Shown here: positions 1-14,700 of the stretch, in pieces
Position numbering within the stretch: the first letter of the stretch is position 1
Layout: each line of letters starts with the position of its first letter
DNA from: Macrosoma leucophasiata
Lineage: Eukaryota > Arthropoda > Insecta > Lepidoptera > Hedylidae
Assembly (NCBI GenBank): GCA_036365455.1
Contig: JAWQUS010000010.1
Span: 19,144,501 to 19,208,500, forward strand
Reading direction: 5' to 3'
DNA length: 64,000 bases
Translations under genes and position numbers: made by a program
The notes under the pieces: generated by a model
Database searches by the model: none
What the model was told of the DNA's origin: nothing
What the model saw: the letters and a program-made list of their open reading frames with translations, nothing else

Positions 1-3000
1 TCGACTTCAAGCAAGAACGGCGATACGTGCTCACTGTGTCTGCGACCGACTCCGGCGGGAGATCCGATACTGCGATGGTCCATATCAACATCACTGACGC
101 TAATAATTATGCTCCGGTTTTCGAGAATGCCCCCTATACCGCTTCGGTGAGTATATGAATTTTTATAGAACAATGTTAATCTATTAAATAAACTCTTTCA
201 AATTTCAAATTTGTACGGCCATGTAATTTCCGGCACAGAGGCATAACACCTTAAGCCTCAGGAGTGGCCACGAATTTGCATTGTGACCTCTAGTCACTGT
301 GTGGGTGTCTATAGGCTGCAGTCATCACTTAACGTCAATGTGAACTGCATGCTTGTTTGCCACTTTTATTACATAAAAAAAAACTGTGTTCTCCCACCCA
401 GGAGTATAACCCAGAAGCCCAACGTAGTAGTAGGGGCCTGCTACTACACTATTGAGGTAGTTATGGAAAATATATGACTTGCAGATTCAGTTAAGCTTGT
501 GGTGCATTAGTCTTGACTCTCGCATACCTCCTTTTGGTCACGAACTTGACGCAATCAATGTCATGTCTTATTGTAATGTATATTTTTTATCATGTTTGAC
601 ATCTATATCAATTGTTATTCACTTTAATTTATTTTGTTTGTTTTTGACGTGTCACAAGAGGTGCCTGTCACCCTAAGTGAATAAATGAGTTTCTGATTCT
701 GATTTTGATTCTATTATTTTTCTTTTCCACCAGGTGTTCGAAGACGCCCCAGTGGGGACCACAGTGTTGGTAGTGTCAGCGACGGACAGCGACGTGGGTG
801 TGAACGCGCAAATAACTTACACGCTCAGCTCAGAGATATCGAACGAAGCGGTCGCTCATCATGAACAAGAGTTCTTGATCAACCCCCAAACTGGAGCCAT
901 CACTACCAATAAGCCTCTTGATAGGGAAACTATGAGTGGTGAGTATACTTAACTATAGTGAGATATATTCATTTATAGGAAAGTATTTTACTGGTGATAG
1001 AGTTTTAGTGTATGAATTCGAGGGCGAAGGCACAATCGTATTATATAACCTATCTGCCGCCAAATGGTATTGTCTTAAATCAATACATACTCATCTACAC
1101 GAACGAAATTAAATCAACTCTGACCATTTACCAGCTAATTGAGAACTAGAAAGTAACTTTTTTACCATTTTTATCGGGGACTTAAAAGATGTCTTTATTC
1201 CAGGCTACCTGCTGACGGTGACGGCCCGCGACGGAGGTGTGCCCGCGCTGTCCGACACCACCGACGTCGAGATCTCCGTCGTCGACGTCAACGACAACGA
1301 ACCCATATTCAAGCAACAACTGTATACCGCTACCATCATGGAGGACGCTTTAGTCGGTGAGTTTTGGAATCCTGCTATCCTCCATGCTGGTTCTGAATCC
1401 CGAGAATCCCTCTAAACCGTTTTACCTAGACAATTGATAGGTTCTCTCTAAAAAGATAACCATGGACGTCTCGTTATCTTCTGACATCGCTTAACCATCA
1501 AAACATTTCTTATTTTTCCGTCTGAATAATTGAGTGACTGAGGGGCGGAATGACTGATAGACAATACACAGCTGAAACTGTTGGTCATTGAAACCTAAAA
1601 TATGGCACATATGGCAAAGTGTATGAAGAGAAGTTTATCCAAATTTCCCTCATTGTCGGGAAATTCAAATTAATATTTACATATCAGCCACCGCGCAATA
1701 AGAGCGTTTGATACGCAGATACGCTTATGAATCAGTTGTGATTTTCATATGTACATCCCTTAACATATTATTATGTTGATTTTAAGTTTTATTTCACCTT
1801 TATAGAAATTCAACCTAAAAACAGTATATTAAATTATGTTCTGTTCCAGGTACGTCCGTAACGCAAGTGAGCGCAAGTGACGCGGACGTGGGTCTCAACG
1901 GACGCGTGCACTACGAACTGGACCCAAAGGACCGTGAGGAGGGTTCCTTCGTCATCGACCCCGCTTCTGGAGTTATTCGGACTAATAAGGCATTGGATAG
2001 AGAATCGGTAGCCATATACGACTTGAAGGCATTGGCTATTGACGGTGGAACGCCTCCTCAAAGCTCATCGGTAAGTTATTATTTTACATCATATTGAAAA
2101 GGAAAGAGTGGAGCTAGAGCTAGAGCTAGACAAGAAATAGTATAATCATTACCGTATTATACTTATTAGTAAGAACAGAAATACGACGCGCTCCATAAAA
2201 AAAAGAAATGGGCAGGCCACTGTAGCCAGGCCAATGTACTTCTACTAAGCTCAAATGTGAATGCAACCCGAACACAAATGCCGCATGTACAATACAATGA
2301 AAAGCACAACGTACTTGGTCCTAAATAAAGAGAGCCCCGTTAAAATTCGTATCATAGAAATTGCAAAGAATTAAGAAAACATTGCGAACCCATGCTCGGC
2401 ATGCAATTAAATATTCCACATTTGTTTTCAGGTGATAGTGCACATCAAAATAGAAGATATAAACGACTCGCCACCAGTATTCGAGAGTGATTGTCTGACA
2501 TTCTACATAGCAGAGAATAGTCCTATTGGAACCACTGTTGGTGCCATATACGCCAACGATCCAGACGAAGGAGCCAATGCTGTTGTTCATTATTCGATCA
2601 AAGGTCTGTATTTTATCTGTAGTAATGAACTATAAGTACTTAGAGCATACACATGCAGAGCTTTGCTTAAAAAATATTTAGGCAAAACTATATAATTAAT
2701 CGTAGTTAATGAAATAGTTAATTCATTTATGAATAACATCTTCATGTCTAAATTTTCTATACACATTTCCTAAATTCCATACCCGCACGATACTTCAGTT
2801 TTCCTATTGATATCGATATTAGCCAGATTTGTATTATTACATTAACACACAGTATTTAAAAATATTAATCCACAACCCTGCTATCAATCCCAAAACCGCA
2901 GCCGTATGCAGTATGTTACTGTTTATTCTAATAACTAATACGTACCCACAATTTTTGCGCAAACTCATGTCTTTATCAAATGCGCAATGTGTGTACCAGG

Positions 3001-5763
3001 TGTATGCGCAATGTGTGTATAGTAAACCAATCCACCGAGTTCTATCACCTATCATTAGTCTAATGCACGGAGGTATTCAAAAGTGGTAATGTTATGCAAT
3101 TTCCAGGTGGCGACGACTCGAACAGCTTCTCACTAGAAACGCGTCAAGGATCCGATAAAGCTGAACTAGTAACGATGGTGGATCTAGACTATGAAAGCCC
3201 TCGCAAGAAATACGAGCTGATCATTAGGGCAGCCAGCCCACCGTTGTGGAATGACGTCAGGGTGGAGATACTGGTTACGGATGTGAATGATAATGCGCCC
3301 ATGATGAAGGACTTTCAGATCATCTTCAATAATTACAAGGACTGCTTCCCCGTGGGACCGTTTGGGAGGGTACCTGCTTATGATGCTGATGTCACCGATA
3401 AAGTAAGCATTGTCGTTTTGAAATTCTGTATTTGGAAAAGATTCTTAGTTATTAAGGAATCAAAACTGTCTCTTATTCAGTCTCTTGTTTGCGTTCTTCG
3501 TAGCTGGCGCCAGTTACTCTCTTTATGCATGACTCTTTGAACACTATTTTACTGGTGGTAGAGGGCGTAAGCACCACAGAATTACCAGAGAATATGTAAT
3601 AATACTACGTACAGAATGGACACTTCGACGTCCCGCCCGATTTCCCCGCATCACCCAACCTCCGCCCCTCTTATAGGCGACGGTTGGTTTTTTCAACGTG
3701 CTAAGCACACAGGTGCACATGTAAATACACGTCACTGATTGATGTCTGTGTAATAGAGACCAAATTAAGCGTTTGTATTAAATTTTGGCGGAGTGTCCGC
3801 GGTGTGGCATTACTCAATCTGTCTGTCGTCAAATGGTAATGTTCAGCCCTATCGTGTTCCGCTTAGATGGTGATTGGTGATGTATGATAATAACAACTAA
3901 GATGTCAAGTAGAGGGTGAGTTAAAGTGAGTTTTGCAATGTATTTACAAACAATTCGACAAAAATATCTTTACCACCAAACTTTGATCACAGGCGTAATG
4001 GATTTATTTTATAATAAAATATGTATTTGCAGCTTCAATACCGTATCCTATCGGGTAACAACGCTAACTTGGTGTTGCTGAACGACACGACCGGCGCCAT
4101 GACACTCTCCCCGCAACTCAACACCAACGTACCCAAATTGGCCACCATGGAGATATCTGTTACAGGTTAGTCAAGTTTTATAACTATTAACTTAACCAAG
4201 AACAATCCATACCTATTGGTTGTTTTCTTAAGCCTTTTTCTATAAGAGTTTCCATAATATAATAATATTATCTGTCATTTACAGTCTTTAATGTTAATGG
4301 AATATCCGTCCACCTCCTCTTAGACCCGTATTTAATGAATATACAGATCTCAGTCCTAAAACACGTCATTAAGATTCCGTTTATTATGGAAAAAAACCTG
4401 ATTTTAAGATCATCTCAAGGACTGAGATCTATCTATTAATACGAACCTTAAATTGGACTTTACTACTTTTGCAAGGAACCATCCAGAAACATGCCAAGTT
4501 CGAGTTAAGACCTTAACTCTAAAATTTAAGATATCTATTCATAACTCGATTTTGCCATGTTGGTTCCTTGTTGCATGAGTACGAGTAGGTTCAATTAGTA
4601 TACAGATTTTTACAGATAAATAGTGTTCATTCCTAAAAACTATTGATAAGTGTTTCCGTATTAGTTAATGATCGTACGAAGGCGTTGTTGATGAGTATAT
4701 ATATAGGAATTTTTAATACAAATTATTTATTCACAGATGGCGTAAATGAAGTGAAAGCTATGATGCAACTGACCGTCAGGTTGATAACAGAAGACATGCT
4801 GTTCAATTCGATAACGGTTCGCTTGAATGATATGACCGCGGAACATTTCTTGTCTCCACTACTTGGATTCTTTGTCGATGGACTGGCTGCTATCATACCA
4901 TGCCCGAAGGAAAATATCTACCTTTTTAGTGTACAGGTAGGCTTAACATTTGTATGTAGATCCTCTATTTTAATGGATAGTATGCCTATAACGATAGACA
5001 GACGGCCCTGTAATTTCCGGCACAGAGGCATAACACCTTAGGCCTCAGGAGTGGTAACGCATCTGCATTTTGACCCTGGTCTTTGTGTGGGTGTCTATAG
5101 GCTACAGTCATGCTTGTTCGCCACTTCAATTATATAAAAAAAAGTCATCCTAACCCTAATATTCAAACTATTCTCACCCTTAGACTGCACAGGCTTATCT
5201 TTAAAATGTTCAAATATTCATTCCAAATACAAAGAAAAAGGTGTAATTTATTTATTCTTTATTGTATCAATTAAACATATCGGTACAAATGGCGGACTGA
5301 ACGCTTAATGCGCTCTCTGCCAGTCAAGCATTGGTAGTTCCAAAAAATATATTCTAACAAAAATATTAATATATAAAAATCTGTAATGTTTAATTTTAAC
5401 AAAAAATAACACGATCAGTTAAATTCACCAATAACAAAACTTCAAATAGACCATTGATTGAGTTAATAGAGTTATAATTTACGCTGCAACTTGAAAATAT
5501 TTTTATAACCGTAATACCTATTTTTTACATCTATACATAAATCAAATATGACCAAGTGATTTCACAGTACATAACACTGACTACTTTGTCGGCAGGACGA
5601 TACAGACGTGTCGGGCAACATTCTGAACGTGTCGTTCTCGGCTCGACGACCTGAAGCCGAAGTGGGACTTAATGGTGACACATCGCAGTACTACTCGCCC
5701 ACGCATCTCCGTGAACGGGTCTACCTACACCGCGCTACTCTCGCCCGCCTGGCTACTGTACAA
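1..5763 (+). CDS. stan: stan cadherin-repeat block (exons at 1-146, 734-938, 1204-1356, 1850-2070, 2432-2603, 3107-3402, 4033-4165, 4737-4936, 5596-5763)
   Basis: These nine exons encode the membrane-distal to middle ectodomain. Calcium-binding cadherin motifs are visible: DANNYAP (exon 1-146), DVNDNEP (1204-1356), DINDSPP (2432-2603), DVNDNAP (3107-3402), together with LDRE-type motifs (LDRET, LDRES, LDYES) and several D-x-D turns such as ATDSDVGVNA and SDADVGLNG. The last repeat (exons 3107-3402 to 4737-4936) is degenerate, with a cysteine and no clean DRE, as expected for the final cadherin repeat of the family. Exon 5596-5763 leads into the first EGF. Introns are phase-consistent. The intron at 147-733 carries a repeat A fragment and a SINE-head fragment; the 3403-4032 intron holds a repeat A copy split by a 220-bp element; the 4937-5595 intron holds another repeat A copy. 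Confidence 0.93.
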
Positions 5764-8700
5764 GTAAGTCCATAACACACTTGAAATATTATCCATCCAC
5801 GCAGCTACTTGAATGCCCTTACGAAGATGTAAATTAGATAAATTCGTAGCTCATATTATAATTGACTGACTTTTTCAACGCCCATCCCAAAAGGTGGCAA
5901 TTAAACAGGTACTAATCCGTTACCCTAACGCGATTCTTTTGATATTGGTCTGTTTGAAGTTTTGATATTATTTTTGTGGGCTTTAAGATTGTGAATTTGC
6001 TAAGTCTAAATATCCCACGTAAAATGTAAGTAATAATGTTTTCTTCTATATACATATAATGGGAGGAAGCGAATTGGAGGCCGATCATTAGCTAATTAAG
6101 TTATTTGAGATGTTCTGGAAAACCTTTTCAAAACTGACGTCAAAAGATTCCATCAAAGTTAAAATTGCATTCGGAACTCCCTTTTTGCAAATGTCCACGA
6201 CGGTAACCACTTTCCATAAGATGGCCCGTCTGCTTGTCCGTCATCCCTGAACATAAAATTGTTGGATCATATATTTGCTGATTTTTCTCGCATGCCACAT
6301 TTCATTGTCAGACTCTCGGGCACCGTGGACACATTAGCTGTAAAGCGATCGAAACATCGTATATTATTATGTAAGAAAATTTGGGATATGGGACACGCAC
6401 GACAAATCTGCAAATATATTTTGCACAGTGTGAGAAGTTCGAGACAACTTGCGAAAACGCTTTTTCCAAACATAAAATTGTTGCATAAATGTTCGGATCG
6501 AGTCGCAATATTCGTTTTCGATAAGAAGTACAATTTACTTGGACCTTTATACAGTGATGAGTGAAACGTGTTTAAAAAGTTATGAAATTCTTCACAGGTC
6601 CTACCATTCGACGACAATGTTTGCGTGCACGAGCCGTGCCTCAACTACGAGGAGTGCCTCACGGTGCTGACATTCGGCAACGCGTCCGGCTTCATCAGCA
6701 GCGATTCCGTTTTGTTTCGCCCCATATATCCCGTCACTACCTTCACTTGCCAGTGTCCGCAGGGATTTACAGGTAAATATTATTACATACTGTTACATGT
6801 TAGTAGCATTCTCTACTTGTTATGTACATGCTATGCTTATTATTGCTTATTAGGCCATTAGGACAAAACAGTTTGGGCAATATATTAGGACAAACGTTTT
6901 TAGGGATCTCCAGGCAGATCCTAATAAACTGCGCCTCGTTATCACTTCAGCTGAAAGACGTCGACTGCTGGACAAAAGCCATCCCCAAATATGACCAGAA
7001 CAGTATTCTTCCGTGAGGTGGTGGGGTCGCCACGTCTCGACGCCGGTCGTTTTCTATAAGTGTGTTTTCTATTGTGCGTCATTGAAGGAGAATATCGTGC
7101 CATAATCGTGCGCCATAATCGTGCTTAACGGATTGGCGATCGCAGTGGCGGTAGTATTATCACGGGACGCTGCTGCCCATCTCACGTTAACTGCGCTAAT
7201 TTGAATTGCACAAGTAAAACGTGTAGCCGGCATAATATACCTCTTGAATTTTTATGGTTATTCTATTTTAACCTCATTTGAACTGTTCACTGTTCGACAG
7301 TGCGACATACTGATTTATTTCAGGACTATTAAAAAAGTTACAATACATTTTAACACTTAATTATACTCGTATCTTTGAAAGAATAAAATAAACACTGTTT
7401 TATATATTCATATACTGTTTATTTAATTTTCACAGCCAAAAACACTTGCCCTGTTTTTCTTTTAAAAAGTTGGTGACCAATCTAATAATAGCTTGAGGGC
7501 AAGTTAAAATTATTATTAAAATCTGATTCTATAATCTAGGATCTCGGGAGCATTACATGTGCGACACGGAGGTGGACCTGTGCTACTCGTCGCCGTGCCT
7601 CAACAACGGCACCTGCGTCCGGCGCGAGGGCGGCTACACCTGCGTGTGTCCACCGGGATTTACAGGTGTGTATACATTGGTGTATAATTTCATTTCATTT
7701 TGTACCTACTTACAGTTCGATAGTATAGGTATGCCAACTACAGTGAGGTTGTTAGAAGATAGAACTTTAGTTGTAAGTGTTGTAACAAAGCACCATTAAT
7801 AGACAGTACAAACGTAGTAACATATGTCCACCCCACAGGAGTAAACTGCGAAACGATCCTAAAGAAAGCGACTTGCGAGATAAACGGCGATGGCAGCGTA
7901 TGCCGCAGTGGTTCCCAATGCGTGCCTCGACGCGAGGGTGGCATCCTCTGCCAGGGGTGCTCCATCGACGACGCCTACACCACCCCCATGTGCGAACTGC
8001 GAGCGAGAAGCTTCCCGCAGTCATCCTTCCTTACTTTCCCGGGCCTGAAGAGGAGGCATCGGTTTCATTTGAAAATGAAGTAAGTCACTTACATTCAAGG
8101 TTCATATTATAGTCGATTTTCACACATTGGGTGATCTCGATGCGAGGATTGCATCCTCTGCCAGCTCTCATCTGCTACGATGTTTACACCACACCCATGT
8201 GCGATGAACTGCGAGCGAGAAGCTTCTCACAGTCTTCCTTCCTTACCTTCAAAGGCCTGAAGAGAAGACATCGTTTTTAAAAAAAGTAAGTCACTTATTT
8301 AGGTGATGATTTCGTGTTCCTGATAGGCTACCGGTATGAGTAGCTTGACGCGCGGATAGCATCCTTTGGTTTTCCATCGACGATTCCTACACCACCAAAC
8401 CTATGTACTAACCGAGAGCAAGAAGCATTTAATCCTTTATATTTAGTGTCTAATAAATAAAAAAAAATATTAATTTAAAATTTCACTCTTTTATCCTTAA
8501 TCCTACGCCCTAATCCTTTGGATTTATGAAAGGAATAATTACCAAAGACAGAGCTTAGCTTATTAAAATAAGCTAATTTAAAATAACGATAATTGCCAAC
8601 AGATTCGCAACTCAATCGACATCAGGGCTGCTCCTATACAACGGGCGGTACAACGAACGTCACGACTTCGTCTCGCTCGAAGTAATAGGACCAGGTGCAG

Positions 8701-11700
8701 GAGGTCCGGGCGTGCGGTTCACATTCGCACTGGGCGGCGGCCGCACTGACCTCACCGTGCCCGGGTATGTCGCCAACGGCGAGTGGCATACCGTGCAAGT
8801 CGAGTATTTTAATAGGGTGCGTATCATCATTATGCAGTTTGGTTTTCGCTACACCCTTAACTTTTTTTGTTTCGTGTGTTTTTATAGTACTCCTTCCTAG
8901 AGTCAGGGAAATAATAATAAACATTAAAGTCATGGAATAGTGTAGTCAAGTACAGACTACCGTTGGTGTCCCAACTCTCTTTCTGCAGCAATGGAATCCC
9001 CCCCCCTCCCTTGATGTACATTATTTTTCTATAAAAAACATAATTAGTCTTTGTCTTCTTAAATTAAATAAAATATGTTATCCACCAGACGGCAACGATG
9101 ATACTGGACGAGTGCGACAAGGGCCTGGCGCTAGCGGGCGCGGGCCAGTACGGCGTCAAGTACGCATGCGCCAACTTCACGCGGAAGGTCCTCCCGCCAC
9201 GGTGCGATATTCCCACTGAAACATGCCATAGGTGATCATACAAACATGTACACTGTGGGCTACATGCGTAACTCTAACGGCCGGTCGCAATCCTCGATCA
9301 TAGCAAACGATCTTTCGATAGGTCCGTTATCAGTCCCAATAACAATAACGGACTGTTTAATTGGACGTTTGTAAACGTCACGTCTCATGACGATTCGATA
9401 TTACCTTTTCGACATGCGAATCGAAGTGTAGTTCGAAGGTCAATATGGATTGAGATTGAATATTGGGACCTGCGGATTTCATCAACACCCTTAACTGAGT
9501 ATTTAACGTTCATTTAAGTTAATAATTTGAAAATTTGATAGCCTAAAAGAGATTTTAAGTTTCTTAAACTTAGCTTATCATATGTTTGATGAACTCCATT
9601 TTTAAATAGAGCTTTTTATTCGTATTGAAGGTAAAGCATTATTAAATTAGTTTTGCTTTTTGCTTTGCATGATTCTGGGGCTTGGTGACAAATATTCCTA
9701 TTTTGATTGAATTGAATTCTAAAACCTAAAAGTGAAATACTTACTTAGCATATCGTAATCTTGGGCTTTATTTTAAAGTAGTAAATAATTTATACTGATG
9801 CCTAATAATCGCAAGTAGTGTTATACCCTGGTTAAACCCATAGATTTATAATACAAGTAGATCATAAATCTATGGTTAAAATTAACTCCCTTATTCATAA
9901 ACGTACATTAGATATGTTTTAATTATGCTTTGTCTTTGTCAGTCGCATTGTCACTTGCGTAAGATAGAAATAGATGAAAGAGCGATTAGCAATACTTTAG
10001 TTATACTACATTTACGAATACTGATTATTCATAAACGTATTATATGTGAATAATGATTTTTTGGAGTAGATACTTTTAATATGTAGAGCCAAATGCGGAC
10101 GATATCGACCACTAACCATATCAAATCCATTGTCATATTTTTCTCGTGAGCTGACGGATCAATACAATATGCTTTTAGTACAAATTAAGTGATTATTGCA
10201 GAAATAGAAAATATCTGTCCATAAAGAGAAATCATTCGTTTATTAGGTACATTAAATTTTATATTATGTGTATAATCTAAGAATTATCATAATAGATAAC
10301 AGTCAAATCAAAATGAATAACCACAAAATATTTAAAAGAAAGCTAGAGTTACGCAAATAGTCCACAGATTCTAAATGCTTTTGATGAACGAATCTATCAA
10401 ATTGTTGTTTTGATCAACAGGTTCTTGGACTTGACGGGTCCACTTCAAATAGGTGGCTTGCCGAACATTCCCAGCAGCTTTCAAGTGAAAAACAAGGACT
10501 TTGTCGGTTGCATCTCCGATCTATATATTGATCATAAGTTCGTGGATCTGAATAGGTATGTGTATTTGAAAAAGAAAAATATGACTTACTTCTTATTTGA
10601 ATGGCTATATTGATGAAAAACCACATTATGGATTTGGAGGACATGTTTAGAATTGTACATAGGAAAAAAAAAGGAACAGTTATTAATTGTTAAGATTTTG
10701 ATTTGATGTCCAAGTATTTGATGCTTATATAGGTAAAGTTCCAATTTCGTTTTCCGGCTACTGATATTCTTCTCTTAGGTAATATTATTTTGAATATCAT
10801 TCACACTAATGATGTTTCAGAATAGGGCAGATATATAGTTTTCAGATCACCAATCACCGCAACACATTTTTATTGTAATGAATTTCTTGCCTTAACCCCT
10901 CGGGTCCTTATTCTAATAATATTATTATCGCACGATGTGACCTATTTATTTCATTTCCAAGCTACGTAGCAGACAATGGGACACTGGCGGGATGTCCAGA
11001 AAAGAGGTCTCAGTGCGGCAGCGCGCCGTGCCACAACGGGGCCGAGTGCCGGGACCTGTGGGACACCTTCCTGTGTCGGTGCCCGGAGGGGTACACTGGG
11101 AAGGACTGCGCTGATTGTGAGTTGAAGGCAGATTGATATTTGCAAAACACTGCGTCAGAAGTTATTTTAAAAAGTTTAACACATTAACTCATTTTAATTA
11201 CTGTTGAATACGTAAATAGGAATCTTACGAAATTAATAAGTCTTAACAATGTTGTAAATTTATGTAGTAATCGTGAATACAATATTTTAAAATTCACAAA
11301 AAATATTTTTATATTCGCTGATATACGGGCGTGGCGTATATAAAAAAATCCAATTGCCATCGCCTTCACGTACAACGTTATGAAAAGTGATGTTGTCCAT
11401 AGATGATGACGCTGATAGATTGACTATTTATTTATTGCCGCCAATACATCGTAGGATACCATGTTTATTTATGTATAGTTGACTAGAACCGACATCAAGT
11501 CCAATTACACTAACTCAGATACATCACAAATTAAAACAAAAGAAGTTGAAATGTAAAAAGATATACATTTGTCACTACTATTTGTCAAAGAAGCGAGTGT
11601 TGTTTTTGCTAATAGTGAGAATGTTTATGATGTGAACTCTCCAAACGCCGAATATTGTGTAAAAAGGGACTGAAGAATCATTTGTTAGTTTATTAAGAGC

Positions 11701-14700
11701 GTCCCGTATTCTCTACCATGTTAAGGACTTGACTTAAAGATAAATGCATTTATACAATATCCTACTCCCTTACACAGCAACGGCTGCCCCGTGGCGGTTC
11801 AGCGGCGACGGCATGTTATCGTTCAACCCGCTGCTGCGTCCCATACAGCTGCCCTGGCTCAACGCGCTCTCCATACGCACCCGCCAACAGGACGCCTTCC
11901 TCATGTCTGTACAAGTGGGACAGAACAGTACTATACTTATTACGGTGAGCAATATTTGTATCACTTCAACCTTTTACTGTGTTCCACTGTGCCTGATACT
12001 CTGCCCTAGATCAACGCGTAAGCACCACCCAACAGGACCACTTTCTCATGTTCGTGCAAGTGGGACAGAACAGCATTATACTCATTACAGTAAGCAATAT
12101 ATTTAAGTGATATATTTGATTACTGTAGCTTAGCAATATATGTAAGAAGTATAATATTATAACACTTCAAACTTGCTCCTCCGTTCAATACAGCAGTTGT
12201 ACTTATCTCAAAGCACTCCCCAGACGCACTAGACAACAGGACGCCTTTCTCATGTCTGTACAAGTCACAGATGTACAAGTAAGGCAAAAGAGCACTACAC
12301 CCATTACGGGTCAATTATTGACCGATAAAATTGGTAGGTTTATGATTATGAACTCATGATGACGTCAAAACATCTTATGCAAGAAACGGCGACACATCAT
12401 AATTTATGAAGATGGTTAATATCTGTTGATACTTTCTATCTATAAATGTGAAATATTTGATTGAAGAAATCGTAAATGTTTTTCAATATTAAAATATCTT
12501 TTGAAATCCATGGCATAATGCAGGTGATCCTATTTACAAAACAAAAAATTCCAAAAGGAATGCAAGTGGTAAGACTTTATTTCCCACTTTCATAAACCAA
12601 GCAGCTAGTTTCATATCCACGGTACTCAAAATTGATGTCAACGAATCGAAATTTCTATTTCAATTGCCTTTTCCCTTTACACAGTTAAAGTCCGGTCTTC
12701 TGCACTACTCTTACAACGGCGAATCCATGTTCTTACCATCGACGACCCTGGCTGATGGCGAGTGGCATCGTATCGAGATCAAGTGGATGGGCACCGACAT
12801 AGCCGTCAATATTGACTACGGTCTCCGCAACGCTCTACTGCCGATGCTGGCCAATAAGATACAGGGCCAGTATATTGGCAAGATCCTGATTGGTGGACCG
12901 GATAGTACGGCTGGGCTGTTGGCTTCTGAAGTTGGATACTTTGAAGGATGTATTCAGGTTAGAGATAATTTTATAAAACGTGATTGTTAAACTTGAATTT
13001 ACAAGTGAACGCCGTGTAGCTCCAAGTAATAAGTAAAAAGTGCCTTATATTTTCCAAAAGATACATTATTAATTTTCTTACAATAGTCTAGTCTTCTTGT
13101 CTAAATAAGATACATTAAAAAAAATCCTTAATTTATCAATTAAGAATTTCTTAAACTTGTGTACGCAATTATGTCTTCAGAATTGCTTTAGAATTGAGTA
13201 TTTTTATTGGTATAATTTATTTTTCTATTTAGGATGTCCGAGTTGGAACCTCTCAGTCCCTTTTGAACCGACCAACTGTAAGGGAAAATGTCAGGGATGG
13301 ATGTCAGTCTCGAGCTGACTGCATGCTGTCCATATGCCCACCTTATGTAAGTGTTTGTTTTACAATACAATTGTTTTAACTTTTAAGTACTGACGTGGTA
13401 CAGTCATCAATATTTGCAACTAAACTTAGTAGAAACTTTTAAGGATATTGAAACGTTAACGAAGTTAATGATATAACTTATAACTGTTGATGATATAATG
13501 AGCCAATGACTAAACAGATATACAGTGGGAATGCGGATGGTAGCAGAGGCCCAGGAAGACCAAGACTGACCTACCTTGACCAAATAGGTCGAGTACTGTT
13601 AGAGGGTAGGGTCAAGAGTCTTTGGAATCGGCGTGCATATATGAAGAGTATGATGAAATTAGCAGAAGCACGAGAGGTGTGTCAGGACCGGGATATCTGC
13701 CGCTCCACACTCTCTGCCTACCCCGTAAGGGACTTGGCGTGAAGATACATACTTATTACTAACACACAATACTTCATTGCAACAGAGCACGTGTGTAGCA
13801 TCGTGGGACAGTACGGAGTGTTCATGCGAGGCGGGTCGTCTGGGTCCGTCTTGCGTGCCGGCCTGCGACCTGAACCCTTGCGGGCCGCACGCTGACTGTG
13901 CTCCTGACCTAACCTCGCGTGGATACCGCTGCCAGTGCCATCAGGGATACATGCTCACCGGTAACACTATTTATGAGTTCTTGTCAAATAGCGTTCTAGG
14001 CCTGTATGGAGTATTCATATGAGACGAGCCATCCATTAGTAATGTTCAGCAATGCGGTGGTGCCTTCGCTCTCCATTTTGACTTTGGCACTTTACTACCA
14101 GTGATTATTTTTAAGTCTTCGTATTTTCTCATACATGAACAGTCGATGTTTAAACAAAAACTAGTGTCTCGTCCCGCGAAACTTCGCGTGTGTGCAACAC
14201 ATTTTTATTAATAAATAAGAGGATTGTTTTATTTTATTGGATTTTGCGGCATAACACCTGCTAGTAAAATATTAAAAAAAACTGCCTGATGTGTCACATG
14301 TGGGACACATCACACACGAACACGACAAAACAATGTACGCATACACAGCAGACGCGCGCGTCACTTGGTTTGTCACTGTCGTGTGAGAAAGAGAGAGAGA
14401 GAGAGAGAACGAAGAAGTCGAATCCTATACTCGGCCTGCCTCTCTCCGAGCGCTACGCACTATAGTAAAAGTGTCGTGAGGATCTTTCGTGACGCTCGCC
14501 TAGCCCCCTTAGCCAGCATACCGCGCGATAAGGAAATTCGTTCCAAAAAATAAAATGAATTACGGGACTTGAACCTGCGGCTACTGCGATCCTTATTCCC
14601 TCCGCTCTTCCAACGAATAATACTACATAACTACCACTAATAATTTATTTTACGACCATGGATTAATTATTTATTGTACGGCAGAACGACGTTTGCCGGG

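Noticed and set aside
6259..6644. Overlapping ORFs on both strands in the intron before exon 6598
   Set aside because: No domain, no splice agreement with stan, and both strands open equally; chance.
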